From: JAFGPJ01 sp964439135
GTDB lineage: Bacteria > Planctomycetota > Phycisphaerae > Sedimentisphaerales > Anaerobacaceae
DNA: 34,955 nucleotides
Reading direction: 5' to 3'
Assembly (NCBI GenBank): GCA_964439135.1
Contig: CAYTNN010000015.1
Location: 1 to 34,955 of the forward strand
Below the pieces are notes generated by a model. It worked only from the letters and a program-made list of their open reading frames with translations, was not told where the DNA came from and did not search any database. Each line of letters starts with the position of its first letter. Position 1 is the stretch's first letter. A program made the translations under genes and the position numbers. Below, piece after piece: positions 26,623-34,803 of this stretch.

Positions 26623-27129
26623 TTGGCAGTAGAACCTCTTAAACTATCGGAACAGGAAGAAAAGCCGCTGGAAGATACGGTTGTAAAAATATTCCGTTGT
26701 TCCAAAGTTGTCAAAGGTGGTCGGCGGTTCAGCTTTGCAGCATTGGTTGTTGTTGGTGATCGTGCAGGCACTGTGGGTGTCGGTTATGGCAAGGCTAACG
26801 AGGTCCCACGAGCGGTCGAGAAAGCTGTAAAAGATGCTAAAAAATCTTTGAACAAGATTGCTTTGGATGGCCGAACGATTCCGCACCGAATCAACGGCGA
26901 ATACAGAGCTACGAAGATAGCATTGGTTCCGGCCAGTCCTGGTACCGGAGTTATAGCCGGCTCCAGCGCCCGAGCAGTACTCGAATATGCCGGTGTGCAG
27001 GATGTACTTACAAAAGTTTACGGCAGCACTTCTGCTAAAAATGTAGTCAAAGCAACACTTGAAGGCTTATTGAAACTACGCAGCAAAGAAATGGTCGAAT
27101 CTTTACGTGGTGTGGCCATTGAGGTTTAA
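26623..27129 (+). CDS. rpsE: 30S ribosomal protein S5 (uS5)
   Basis: S5 shapes the mRNA entry channel and affects fidelity. I chose TTG 26623 because GGAG (26613-26616) lies six bases before it; a TTG at 26611 overlaps that site. This gives 168 residues. The double-stranded RNA-binding domain has KVVKGGRRFSFAALVVVGD and GTVGVGYGKANEVPRAVEKA. The second domain has LVPASPGTGVIAGSSARAVL and DVLTKVYGSTSAKNVVKATL. No rpmD (L30) lies between it and rplO. Confidence 0.95.
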   Translation: MAVEPLKLSEQEEKPLEDTVVKIFRCSKVVKGGRRFSFAALVVVGDRAGTVGVGYGKANEVPRAVEKAVKDAKKSLNKIALDGRTIPHRINGEYRATKIALVPASPGTGVIAGSSARAVLEYAGVQDVLTKVYGSTSAKNVVKATLEGLLKLRSKEMVESLRGVAIEV

Positions 27130-27159
27130 TTAATACCGATTGAAAGATGGTTGATTTGA

Positions 27160-27603
27160 ATGTTGAATCATGAAATAACTTCCGTTGTAGGTAAACATAC
27201 ACGTCGTCGCCGCATAGGCAGAGGCAGTGGCAGCGGCCATGGCAAGACGTGTGGCCGAGGCCATAAAGGTGCCGGCAGCAGGGCTGGCTCAACCTCAGTT
27301 TCGCTAAAAGAGGGCGGTCAGATGCCTTTGTTTCGTAGGCTTCCTAAACGGGGCTTTAATAACTACAATTTCGCAAATAGCTGCGAAATTGTCAATGTCT
27401 GTCAACTTGAAAGATTTGAGGATGGCGCCATTGTTGGAGTAGAGCAGTTGTCCGGCGCCGGACTGATTGACAGCATTAAAAGTAAAGTCAAGATTCTCGG
27501 TAAAGGAGATCTGACGAAAAAGCTGCAGGTAACAGCTCATAAATTCAGTAAAAATGCTGAACAGAAAATTGCCGCATCCGGCGGAATGGTAAACATGATT
27601 TGA
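27160..27603 (+). CDS. rplO: 50S ribosomal protein L15 (uL15)
   Basis: L15 is a late assembly protein with a long basic extension into the 50S. The 147 residues fit. The basic Gly-rich arm reads RRRRIGRGSGSGHGKTCGRG, then EGGQMPLFRRLPKRGFNN, and the C-terminal domain ends KFSKNAEQKIAASGG. It begins 30 nt after rpsE. Confidence 0.96.
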   Translation: MLNHEITSVVGKHTRRRRIGRGSGSGHGKTCGRGHKGAGSRAGSTSVSLKEGGQMPLFRRLPKRGFNNYNFANSCEIVNVCQLERFEDGAIVGVEQLSGAGLIDSIKSKVKILGKGDLTKKLQVTAHKFSKNAEQKIAASGGMVNMI

Positions 27604-27667
27604 TGCTTGTCAGTTTACCGCGTCATGCGAAATGGAACGCAAAACATAATAGACGGGATTTGAAATA

Positions 27668-29035
27668 ATGCTTGGAACAGTGGTCAACATATTCAGAGTT
27701 AAGGACCTGCGTAACAAGATACTTTTTACTTTGGCGCTGCTGGTTATATACAGAGTCGGCTTCCATATCCCTGTCCCCGGTTTTGACCCTGCCGCGATTG
27801 AAAACGTCGCCGGTTCGAGGGACACCGAGAGCCCATTGGGCAGAGCTGCTCTATATATGCAGATGTTTACAGGTGGAAGGCTGGATAAAAGCAGCTTATT
27901 CGGGCTGGGAATTATGCCCTATATTACAGCATCAATTATCCTTATGCTGTTGGGCGAGGTTGTTCCCGCTTTGAAGAAGCTGCGCCAGGAAGGCCAAACG
28001 GGCCACAAAAAGATACAGGAGTATACACGCTACCTGACTGTGCTTATATGCGTTGTTCAGTCGGTAATGTTTATGAAATTGTTGGGAGGTGAAGGTGGAG
28101 GATTGACCTACGCCGGTATGTACCGCCAGGCTATCATGATGGGTGTTGTCGGTATGACGGCCGGGACCATTTTCCTGATGTGGCTTGGCGAACAGATTGA
28201 TGAATATGGCATAGGCAATGGCATCAGTTTGATAATTATGGCCGGTATTGTCTCCAGAATGCCATGGGCGATCTGGATGCTCTGGCAGGATGTCGATTTG
28301 AGAGTCGGTGCAGGGCCCGGTAGCGTAGGTCCGGCGAAGATCATGTTCCTGATAGCAGCATTCGTATTTGTTGTTGCCGGTGCGATACTAATAACTCAAG
28401 GTCAGCGCCGAATACCGATCCAGCAGGCAAAGCAGATGCGAGGTCGCCGGATGTACGGCGGTCAGAGGCATTATTTACCACTTCGCGTCAATCACGGCGG
28501 TGTGATGCCGATAATTTTCGCATCGAGCTTTATGATTTTTCCGCCGTTAATACTTGGGCAATTATCAAGAATTCAAAGTTTAAGTGAATCAGTAATTCTT
28601 CAGACTATTTACGATGCTTTAAGCTTCCGTGCTTATACTTACAATGTTCTTTATATGTTACTGATATTTTTATTCGCTTATTTTTGGGTGACCGTGCAAT
28701 TTCAGCCCAAGGAAATGGCAAAGAATCTCAGGGATTCCGGCAGCTTTATTCCCGGGCTACGGCCGGGACGCAGAACCGCCGACTACCTGGAAACGGTAAT
28801 GACCAGGATTACATATTTCGGAGCGTCATTCCTGGCAATAATTGCCATTGTGCCGTCGCTGATAATCGTATTGCTCGGGATTAATCCGAGCGTGGCAAAT
28901 TTTCTGGGTGGCACCGGTTTGTTGATAGTTGTCAGCGTCTCGCTCGATCTGGTTCAGAAAATAGAAGCCAATCTATTGATGCGAAGCTATGACGGCTTTA
29001 GCGGATCCGGCAGAATCAAAGGAGCGTATGCATGA
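27668..29035 (+). CDS. secY: preprotein translocase subunit SecY
   Basis: SecY is the channel of the Sec translocon in the cytoplasmic membrane. The 455 residues include about ten hydrophobic segments. Seen are the N-terminal FRVKDLRNKILFTLALLVIY, PVPGFDPAAI, GIMPYITASIILMLL, the cytoplasmic loop QQAKQMRGRRMYGGQRHYLP with LRVNHGGVMPIIFASS, and IPGLRPGRRTADYLE. The stop overlaps the adk start by four bases (ATGA), so translation is probably coupled. Confidence 0.97.
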   Translation: MLGTVVNIFRVKDLRNKILFTLALLVIYRVGFHIPVPGFDPAAIENVAGSRDTESPLGRAALYMQMFTGGRLDKSSLFGLGIMPYITASIILMLLGEVVPALKKLRQEGQTGHKKIQEYTRYLTVLICVVQSVMFMKLLGGEGGGLTYAGMYRQAIMMGVVGMTAGTIFLMWLGEQIDEYGIGNGISLIIMAGIVSRMPWAIWMLWQDVDLRVGAGPGSVGPAKIMFLIAAFVFVVAGAILITQGQRRIPIQQAKQMRGRRMYGGQRHYLPLRVNHGGVMPIIFASSFMIFPPLILGQLSRIQSLSESVILQTIYDALSFRAYTYNVLYMLLIFLFAYFWVTVQFQPKEMAKNLRDSGSFIPGLRPGRRTADYLETVMTRITYFGASFLAIIAIVPSLIIVLLGINPSVANFLGGTGLLIVVSVSLDLVQKIEANLLMRSYDGFSGSGRIKGAYA

Positions 29036-29685
29036 AAGTAGTTTTATTAGGAGCCCCCGGTGCCGGTAAAGGAACGCAGTGTAAAAGTATTGTTGCACGA
29101 TATAACCTGCTCCATTTATCCAGTGGAGACATTTTACGACAGGAAAGGGCCGAAGGTACTGAGTTAGGGAAAAAGGCTCAGGATTACATGGATTCAGGCG
29201 CACTTGTGCCGGATGAAATAATAATAGAGATGATGGCCAAAGCAATCGAAAAAGCCCCTGCTGCCGGTTTTGTACTGGATGGTTTTCCCAGAACGGTTAA
29301 TCAGGCTATCGAGTTGGATAAAGCTTTGGTCGCAAGCGGGCAAAAAATAGATTCTGTCTTGAACCTGGAGATAGATGACCACGTTGTAACAAGACGAATA
29401 ACGGGAAGAAGGAGTTGTCCGAAGTGTGGAGCGGTTTACCACATTGAAAACTTAAAGCCAAAAACTGAAGGTATATGTGATAAAGACGGCACTGAGCTTG
29501 TTCAAAGGTCTGATGATACTGAGGAAGTATTGGCGAATCGTCTTGAGACTTACCACCAGCAGACAGAGCCCCTGGTGGATTACTATAAGAAAAACAGTAC
29601 AGTCTATGACTTCGATGCTGACAGGAATCCCGATGATGTAAGGGCTTCAATGTTTGAGAAACTGGATGTCCTTGTTAAAAGGTGA
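29032..29685 (+). CDS. adk: adenylate kinase, zinc-LID type
   Basis: Interconverts ATP plus AMP with two ADP in the cytoplasm. The 217 residues are the long-LID form. The P-loop is GAPGAGKGTQ, the NMP-binding region includes LSSGDILRQE, and DGFPRTVNQA and the LID follow. The LID has the metal pattern C-x2-C-x16-C-x2-D (SCPKCG, then CDKD), the Cys3Asp version known from Bacillus, so zinc binding is likely. It shares the secY-adk-map order common in bacteria. Confidence 0.96.
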   Translation: MKVVLLGAPGAGKGTQCKSIVARYNLLHLSSGDILRQERAEGTELGKKAQDYMDSGALVPDEIIIEMMAKAIEKAPAAGFVLDGFPRTVNQAIELDKALVASGQKIDSVLNLEIDDHVVTRRITGRRSCPKCGAVYHIENLKPKTEGICDKDGTELVQRSDDTEEVLANRLETYHQQTEPLVDYYKKNSTVYDFDADRNPDDVRASMFEKLDVLVKR

Positions 29686-29701
29686 AGCGATGGCTATGTA
29701 T

Positions 29702-29719
29702 CGAATCATAAATCACGAG
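29702..29719 (+). repeat. CGAATCATAA-TCACG repeat, copy 1
   Basis: An 18-base stretch beginning CGAATCATAA lies between adk and map. It matches the stretch before infA (30545-30562) at 16 of 18 positions. Confidence 0.45.
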
Positions 29720-29745
29720 GCTCGAATGATGAGATATGAAATTCG

Positions 29746-30531
29746 ATGGCTATAACGCTTCGCAGTCATAGGGAAATTGAGTTGATGCGCAAGGCAGGTG
29801 CCGTTGTAGCAGATGTTCTTTTAAAACTAAAGGAGATTGCAGAGCCCGGAATGACCACCGCCTGGCTTGACAGCGTAGCTCTGCAAATGACCGCTGATGC
29901 CGGAGCGGAAGCTTTATTTAAAGGTGTCCGAAGCCCGGTTGCGAGAATCCCGTTTCCTGGTGCAATTTGTGCCTCGATAAATGAACAAGTCGTTCACGGG
30001 ATTCCTTCAGAGGATACAAAGCTCAAGAACGGTGATATCCTCAGCATTGATTTCGGTGCCAGACTTAACGGTTATTGTGGAGATGCGGCAGTTACGATTG
30101 CCATTGGTGAGATTTCCGAGAATAGACGCAAACTAATGGACGTAACAAAACGTGTTCTTAATATAGCAATAGAGAAATCTGCACCGGCTGTTAGATGGAG
30201 TCAGGTAGCTGCCGAGATGCAGCGATATGCTGAATCCGCTGGATTTTCCGTAGTGAAGGACTTTGTTGGGCACGGTATCGGCAGGAAAATGCATGAAGAG
30301 CCGAGAGTACCTAACTTTGTCAGTGATGAGTTGCTGACGAATGATATTATTTTGGCCGAAGGAATGGTTTTGGCTGTTGAGCCCATGATTAATACCGGCA
30401 CGAGTGCTGTGAGAACTTTGAAGAACGGATGGACAGTCGTAACAAGAGACGGGAAATCCTCGGCTCATTTTGAACATACAATCGTGATATTAAAAAATGG
30501 TTGTGAAGTATTAACGATAAATGGACATTGA
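29746..30531 (+). CDS. map: methionine aminopeptidase, type I
   Basis: Removes the initiator methionine from nascent proteins. The 261 residues fit the type Ia family, without an N-terminal SH3 or zinc domain. The five metal ligands are visible: Asp102, Asp113, His176, Glu212 and Glu243; His83 (VVHGIPS) is the usual substrate-side histidine. GHGIGRKMHEEP surrounds His176. The gap upstream contains the CGAATCATAA repeat. It precedes infA, as in many spc operons. Confidence 0.97.
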   Translation: MAITLRSHREIELMRKAGAVVADVLLKLKEIAEPGMTTAWLDSVALQMTADAGAEALFKGVRSPVARIPFPGAICASINEQVVHGIPSEDTKLKNGDILSIDFGARLNGYCGDAAVTIAIGEISENRRKLMDVTKRVLNIAIEKSAPAVRWSQVAAEMQRYAESAGFSVVKDFVGHGIGRKMHEEPRVPNFVSDELLTNDIILAEGMVLAVEPMINTGTSAVRTLKNGWTVVTRDGKSSAHFEHTIVILKNGCEVLTINGH

Positions 30532-30544
30532 ACAAGGGAAAGAA

Positions 30545-30562
30545 CGAATCATAAGTCACGGG
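30545..30562 (+). repeat. CGAATCATAA-TCACG repeat, copy 2
   Basis: Second copy, between map and infA. It suggests that the small gaps of this cluster share a degenerate sequence family. Confidence 0.45.
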
Positions 30563-30573
30563 TTGTGAAACAA

Positions 30574-30789
30574 ATGGCAAAGAAGGATACGATAAGATTG
30601 CAAGCCAAAGTGACTGATGCTTTACCGAATGCGATGTTTAGAGTAGAGTTGGAGAACGGACACAAGGTTTTGGCACATGTTTCGGGCAAGATGCGCATGA
30701 ATTTTATCCGAATATTACCGGGTGACACGGTCATAGTCGAGATGTCACCTTATGATTTAAATAGAGGCCGAATAGTACTCAGGCATTAG
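30574..30789 (+). CDS. infA: translation initiation factor IF-1
   Basis: IF-1 blocks the A site during initiation. From ATG 30574 the product has 71 residues, the standard OB-fold: [40 protein letters not shown] and [24 protein letters not shown] at 30565 in frame would add three residues. IF-1 residues that contact 16S (the GKMRMNFI stretch) are intact. It is followed by rpmJ. Confidence 0.97.
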   Translation: MAKKDTIRLQAKVTDALPNAMFRVELENGHKVLAHVSGKMRMNFIRILPGDTVIVEMSPYDLNRGRIVLRH

Positions 30790-30858
30790 CCGAGGTTGAT
30801 TTACGGCGAACAGCAAACGTGCTCGGCCGTAAACTATGATCGAAAAGCAGGGATTAAT

Positions 30859-30972
30859 ATGAAAGTTAGAAGTTCTGTAAAACGTATATGTGAGAATTGT
30901 AAAGTTGTTAGGCGCAAAGGCGTCGTGCGGGTGATTTGTTCGAATCCTCGCCATAAACAACGTCAGGGTTAA
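30859..30972 (+). CDS. rpmJ: 50S ribosomal protein L36, zinc type (bL36)
   Basis: A 37-residue protein, the smallest of the large subunit. It starts [19 protein letters not shown] and then carries [11 protein letters not shown]. The zinc ligands Cys11, Cys14, Cys27 and His32 are all present (C-x2-C-x12-C-x4-H). Its place between infA and rpsM is standard. The stop codon immediately precedes the TTGACA of a possible promoter. Confidence 0.96.
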   Translation: MKVRSSVKRICENCKVVRRKGVVRVICSNPRHKQRQG

Positions 30973-31001
30973 TTGACAAACGATAATTGGTGAATGATGA
31001 T
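30973..31001 (+). promoter_or_regulatory. candidate internal promoter before rpsM
   Basis: TTGACA (30973-30978), a 17-nt spacer and GATGAT (30996-31001). The -35 is perfect and the -10 matches four of six. A start near 31008 would fall before rpsM, the first gene of the alpha operon. Confidence 0.35.
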
Positions 31002-31052
31002 TGATGATTCGATAAACTTAGGATCAATAATCGATTTGAAAGAGGAGCTTTT

Positions 31053-31436
31053 ATGCCGCGTATAGTTGGTGTTGATATTCCCAATGAAAAATCCATATGG
31101 ATTTCACTGACCTATATTGTTGGTATTGGTAAATACACATCGGTGCAGATATTAAAAGAGGCCGGAATCGATAAAGATTCAAAGGCCGGCAAGCTCAGCG
31201 AAGATGAGCTTAGCCACATAACCCAGATTATCGACCGCAGTTATATCGTGGAAGGTCAGCTTCGCAGGCAGGTTAGTCAAAATATAGCTCGCCTGCGAGA
31301 TATAAATTGTTACAAGGGCATTCGCCACAGAAGGGGTCTGCCTGTTCACGGGCAGTGCACGCAAAGTAACGCGCGCACACGCAAGGGGCCGAGAAAAACC
31401 GTTGCCGGCAAGAAAGGTGTGAAGGAAAATCGCTAA
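31053..31436 (+). CDS. rpsM: 30S ribosomal protein S13 (uS13)
   Basis: S13 bridges the 30S head to the 50S subunit (B1a/B1b). The 127 residues fit. Seen are [39 protein letters not shown], the [20 protein letters not shown] helix and the basic tail [27 protein letters not shown] lies before ATG 31053, a clear Shine-Dalgarno. First gene of the alpha set. Confidence 0.97.
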   Translation: MPRIVGVDIPNEKSIWISLTYIVGIGKYTSVQILKEAGIDKDSKAGKLSEDELSHITQIIDRSYIVEGQLRRQVSQNIARLRDINCYKGIRHRRGLPVHGQCTQSNARTRKGPRKTVAGKKGVKENR

Positions 31437-31476
31437 AATCGGTTATTATGAATAAATACACAGTGCGGGAATAATA

Positions 31477-31857
31477 ATGGCAAAAAGGGTAAAGCGAAAA
31501 GTTAAAAAAAATGTCGTTCGGGCTATTGTGCATATAAGAGCGACATTTAACAACACGTTGATTACGATTACAGATTTAGATGGTAATACGGTTTGTGCCG
31601 GTTCATCAGGCTGCGTTGGTTTCAAAGGCTCTCGTAAAAGTACGCCTTTTGCCGCTCAAAGGGCAGCACAACGCTGTGCCAATACTGCTATGCGTAATGG
31701 CGTACGTGAGGTTGAAATCAGGGTCAAGGGGCCTGGTTCGGGCCGTGAATCTGCCATCTCAGCCTTGCAGCAGGCGGGATTGCGTATCGCTTCAATAGAA
31801 GATGTTACCCCGCTGCCGCATAATGGTTGTAGACCACCGAAGCGAAGAAGAGTGTAA
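31477..31857 (+). CDS. rpsK: 30S ribosomal protein S11 (uS11)
   Basis: S11 lies on the 30S platform near the mRNA exit. The 126 residues are normal. Signatures are [57 protein letters not shown] and the basic end [12 protein letters not shown]. Position is the usual rpsM-rpsK-rpsD-rpoA-rplQ. Confidence 0.97.
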   Translation: MAKRVKRKVKKNVVRAIVHIRATFNNTLITITDLDGNTVCAGSSGCVGFKGSRKSTPFAAQRAAQRCANTAMRNGVREVEIRVKGPGSGRESAISALQQAGLRIASIEDVTPLPHNGCRPPKRRRV

Positions 31858-31896
31858 AACTGATACCAAAGAATTATTTTGGGGTTGAATAAAAAA

Positions 31897-32529
31897 ATGG
31901 GACGTTATTTAGGTTCATCTTGTAAAAACTGTCGTCGTGAGGGAATGAAGCTTATGCTGAAGGGCATAAGATGTGAGACAGCTAAATGTCCGGTCGAGAA
32001 AAAACAGCGTAATCTGACTCCTGGAATGCACGGATGGCACAGAGGAAGATTAAGTGAATACGGTGTTCGGCTACGCGAGAAGCAAAAAGTCAAGAGATAT
32101 TACGGGCTTCTGGAACGGCAATTTATGAGGTATTTCCACCAGGCCGAGCGGATAAAGGGAAATACCGGCGAAACGTTGTTACAATTACTGGAAAGACGCC
32201 TGGATAATGTCGTATATAAGTTGAATTTCGCGCCGTCGCGCAAAGCTGCCAGGCAAATAATTGCTCACGGCCATATCTATGTAAATGGTCACAAGGTGAA
32301 TATCAGCGATTATACTACAAAAATCGGTGACAAGATAACAGTCAAAGGTTCAGAAAAAAGCCTTAAAAAAATTAAAGAGCAGTTGGAAACGAATCCGAAT
32401 TTTACGGCACAAAGCTGGTTGCAGTTGGCCAGGGAAAAATCCGAAGCGACTGTTGTTGCATTACCCACTCGAGACGATGTTCAGATTCCCGTTGAGGAAC
32501 AGTTGGTTGTGGAGTTCTGCTCAAGATAA
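31897..32529 (+). CDS. rpsD: 30S ribosomal protein S4, zinc type (uS4)
   Basis: S4 starts 30S assembly and in E. coli represses the alpha operon. I chose ATG 31897 because MGRYLGS is the family start; the in-frame TTGs at 31879 and 31885 would add six or four residues. Length 210. The N-terminal zinc site is complete: Cys9, Cys12, Cys26 and Cys31 (C-x2-C-x13-C-x4-C). Then come LTPGMHGWHRGRLSEYGVRL and the S4 domain LERRLDNVVYKLNFAPSRKA. Shine-Dalgarno is weak. Confidence 0.96.
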   Translation: MGRYLGSSCKNCRREGMKLMLKGIRCETAKCPVEKKQRNLTPGMHGWHRGRLSEYGVRLREKQKVKRYYGLLERQFMRYFHQAERIKGNTGETLLQLLERRLDNVVYKLNFAPSRKAARQIIAHGHIYVNGHKVNISDYTTKIGDKITVKGSEKSLKKIKEQLETNPNFTAQSWLQLAREKSEATVVALPTRDDVQIPVEEQLVVEFCSR

Positions 32530-32581
32530 ATATTTTTAGGCTTTTTATTTAGATTCTGCAAAAGTTTAGTTTGTATAAGTG

Positions 32582-32611
32582 TTGAGTTTTGAGCAGATAC
32601 AATTAACTCAA
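32582..32611 (+). promoter_or_regulatory. hairpin in the rpsD-rpoA gap
   Basis: TTGAGTT (32582-32588) and AACTCAA (32605-32611) form a perfect 7-bp stem with a 16-nt loop, 21 nt upstream of the rpoA ATG. No terminator T-run follows. It may tune alpha subunit translation or mark RNA processing. Confidence 0.3.
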
Positions 32612-32632
32612 AGACTTATATAGGAGACCTAT

Positions 32633-33634
32633 ATGAGAGTTACATGGCGTGGTTTGGAGTTGCCGACTCGTGTTGAACGAGACACGATGGTATCGAGTGA
32701 TAAGTATGGCCGATTCTTTATTGAACCTTTCGAACGTGGTTTTGGTACGACGATTGGTAATAGCCTTAGGCGCATATTGCTTTCCTCTTTGGAAGGCAGT
32801 GCCGTAACATCGATCAAAATTGAAGGTGTCGACCATGAATTCAGCACGATAAAAGGAGTGATGGAGGATGCTACTGATATCGTCTTGAACGTCAAGAGTC
32901 TCATTATTCGGCTCCATGACGATGAGCCGAAAACAATGAGCGTTTCGGCAAACAAAGCTGGCGTTGTAACGGCAGCTGATATAGTTGTTGACCCAAGCAT
33001 TGAAGTTATAAACAAAGATTTAGTGCTGGTTACCTTAACGGAAAATGTTAGTTTTAAAATGGAAATGGTTGTTGAGAACGGACGTGGTTACGTACCGGCT
33101 TCCGAGCGAATCGCTGCTGCAGACAGGTTTGACCAGGAAGTTGGAAGGATAATGCTTGATACCGTATATTCACCGGTTACAAGAGTAAGATACACGACAG
33201 AAAATACACGTGTGGGCCAGCGAACCAATTATGACAAACTGATCCTGGAAATTTGGACAGATGGAACAATCACGCCTGAAATGGCGCTGGTTGAAGCCGC
33301 AAAAATTTTGCGCAAGCATGTAAATCCGTTCGTACAATATTTCGATCTTGGACAAGATACTGTTGCTGAATCTCAAATTGCAGTAGAAGAGACTGAAGAA
33401 TCAATTGTGGATGAGGAATTGGCACAAAAACTGAGCATGCCGGTCCAGGAATTGGAACTCTCTGTAAGAGCAAACAATTGTCTTGACTCGGCAAAGACCG
33501 AAACGGTTGGACAATTGGTAAAAATGACAGAAGCTGATTTGCTAAAGATCAGGAGCTTCGGCAAAACTTCCCTGCGGGAAATCAGGAGAAAACTTGCCGA
33601 CATAGGCCTGTCTTTAGGAATGACAGAGGTATAG
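32633..33634 (+). CDS. rpoA: RNA polymerase subunit alpha
   Basis: Alpha nucleates RNA polymerase assembly and contacts activators. The 333 residues match. The N-terminal domain shows GRFFIEPFERGFGTTIGNSL and RRILLSSLEGSAVTSIKIEG. The C-terminal domain (about 265-325) reads LELSVRANNCLDSAKTETVG, then ADLLKIRSFGKTSLREIRRK. An acidic linker (EETEESIVDEE) joins the two. TAGGAG stands before ATG 32633. Confidence 0.98.
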   Translation: MRVTWRGLELPTRVERDTMVSSDKYGRFFIEPFERGFGTTIGNSLRRILLSSLEGSAVTSIKIEGVDHEFSTIKGVMEDATDIVLNVKSLIIRLHDDEPKTMSVSANKAGVVTAADIVVDPSIEVINKDLVLVTLTENVSFKMEMVVENGRGYVPASERIAAADRFDQEVGRIMLDTVYSPVTRVRYTTENTRVGQRTNYDKLILEIWTDGTITPEMALVEAAKILRKHVNPFVQYFDLGQDTVAESQIAVEETEESIVDEELAQKLSMPVQELELSVRANNCLDSAKTETVGQLVKMTEADLLKIRSFGKTSLREIRRKLADIGLSLGMTEV

Positions 33635-33655
33635 ATACAAGAGGAGTTTAAGTAT

Positions 33656-34225
33656 ATGCGTCACAGAGTAGCAGGGCGTCGGTTGGGTCGAACAATGGAG
33701 CATCGGCTGGCTATGAGGCGGAATCTCGTCGCTTCGCTTTTCCAGCATGAAACGATTTCGACCACAATAGAAAAAGCCAAAGAGGTAAAATCTTTTGCTG
33801 AGAAGTTGATCACGCTGGCGAAAAAAGGAACACTTCCGGCCAGACGTCGGGCTATTGCTCTGCTTGGAAACCGTGACATTGTAGATTATGAGGACGGTAG
33901 TCCTGTGCGAAAAGGCACTGTCGTCGGAAAATTGTTCAGCGAGATTGGGCCCAGATATCTTGACAGGCCGGGCGGTTATACAAGAATAATCCGGCTGTCT
34001 TTGAGAAGGCTGGGTGATAACGGCCAGCTCGTCTTACTGCAACTGGTAGGTGCCGAAGAGAGTGTAACAAAGAAAAGCAAAAAACGCTCGCGCAAGAAGA
34101 CAAAGAAAGCCGTACAAGTCGAAGAGATTGCAGAAGACCAGGTAGCGATCGAACCCGAGGAGGCTACCCGGGAAGAAGAAACTGAAATCCGGGACGACGA
34201 AGAACAAGCTAAGCCGGAGCAGTAG
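33656..34225 (+). CDS. rplQ: 50S ribosomal protein L17 (bL17) with charged tail
   Basis: L17 lies at the tunnel exit side. The core (about 1-134) is typical: [20 protein letters not shown], then [20 protein letters not shown] and [20 protein letters not shown]. The 189-residue product exceeds the usual 120-130 because of a tail of about 55 residues, first strongly basic ([13 protein letters not shown]) and then strongly acidic. GAGGAG precedes the ATG. The tail is low-complexity and its role is unknown. Confidence 0.96.
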   Translation: MRHRVAGRRLGRTMEHRLAMRRNLVASLFQHETISTTIEKAKEVKSFAEKLITLAKKGTLPARRRAIALLGNRDIVDYEDGSPVRKGTVVGKLFSEIGPRYLDRPGGYTRIIRLSLRRLGDNGQLVLLQLVGAEESVTKKSKKRSRKKTKKAVQVEEIAEDQVAIEPEEATREEETEIRDDEEQAKPEQ

Positions 34226-34252
34226 CCGGATACTTTTCAGGATGACCCTGCG

Positions 34253-34669
34253 ATGGGTGCGGATGATTGCCTTTTCTGTAAAATGGTAGCCGGAAAAATA
34301 CCGGTTACGAAAATTTACGAAGATGAAGTTGTTCTTTCATTTTTGGATATCGGCCCAATAAGCAATGGACACACGTTGGTGATTCCAAAGCAGCACTTTG
34401 AAAAATTACATGAATGCCCTGCCGAGCTTTTAGGCCAGGTTTTTACACGGATTGGTAAGATTGCCGGTGCCGTGGCCGCGGCAATGGATTCCGACGGCTA
34501 TAATCTTTTGTGCAATAATGGCAGGGCGGCAGGGCAGCTTATAGAGCATTTGCATTTTCACATTGTGCCGCGAAATACCGGCGATAGACTGTTCAGCAGG
34601 TGGCCTTCTTTCGAATATAAAGACGGAAAGATTGAAGAAATCGCTGGTGCGATTCGTAAAATTTTATAA
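34253..34669 (+). CDS. HIT-family nucleotide hydrolase/transferase
   Basis: A 138-residue histidine-triad protein. It begins DDCLFCKMVAGKIPVTKIYE, has the SNGHTLVIPKQHFEKLHECP segment and the catalytic triad HLHFHIVPR. Proteins of this family hydrolyse nucleoside phosphoramidates or related AMP conjugates. The HinT-like branch can act on aminoacyl-adenylate made by tRNA synthetases, but I cannot fix the exact substrate from sequence. It lies 27 nt after rplQ, and an initiator tRNA follows, so it is probably in the tail of the operon. Confidence 0.93.
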   Translation: MGADDCLFCKMVAGKIPVTKIYEDEVVLSFLDIGPISNGHTLVIPKQHFEKLHECPAELLGQVFTRIGKIAGAVAAAMDSDGYNLLCNNGRAAGQLIEHLHFHIVPRNTGDRLFSRWPSFEYKDGKIEEIAGAIRKIL

Positions 34670-34671
34670 AT

Positions 34672-34699
34672 TTGTCTTTGAAATATTGATAAAAGACAA
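34672..34699 (+). terminator. hairpin after HIT gene, possible weak terminator
   Basis: TTGTCTTT (34672-34679) pairs perfectly with AAAGACAA (34692-34699) in an 8-bp stem with a 12-nt loop, starting three bases after the stop codon. The following bases (GTTATTT) are only partly T-rich. It may be a weak terminator or a processing site that frees the downstream tRNA. Confidence 0.35.
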
Positions 34700-34726
34700 G
34701 TTATTTGGTATATATAGATAAATGAC

Positions 34727-34800
34727 CGCGGGGTAGAGCAGTCTGGTAGCTCGTCGGGCCCATAACCCGGAGGTCGGAGGTTCGAATCCTCCCCCCGCTA
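34727..34800 (+). tRNA. initiator tRNA-Met(CAT)
   Basis: 74-nt cloverleaf. The acceptor stem CGCGGGG pairs with CCCCGC but the first base C meets T, an unpaired 1-72 position as in initiator tRNA. The anticodon stem TCGGG/CCCGG gives the three G-C pairs next to loop CCCATAA with anticodon CAT, another initiator hallmark. The T arm is GGAGG, TTCGAAT, CCTCC. CCA is not encoded. Confidence 0.93.
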
Positions 34801-34803
34801 TTG

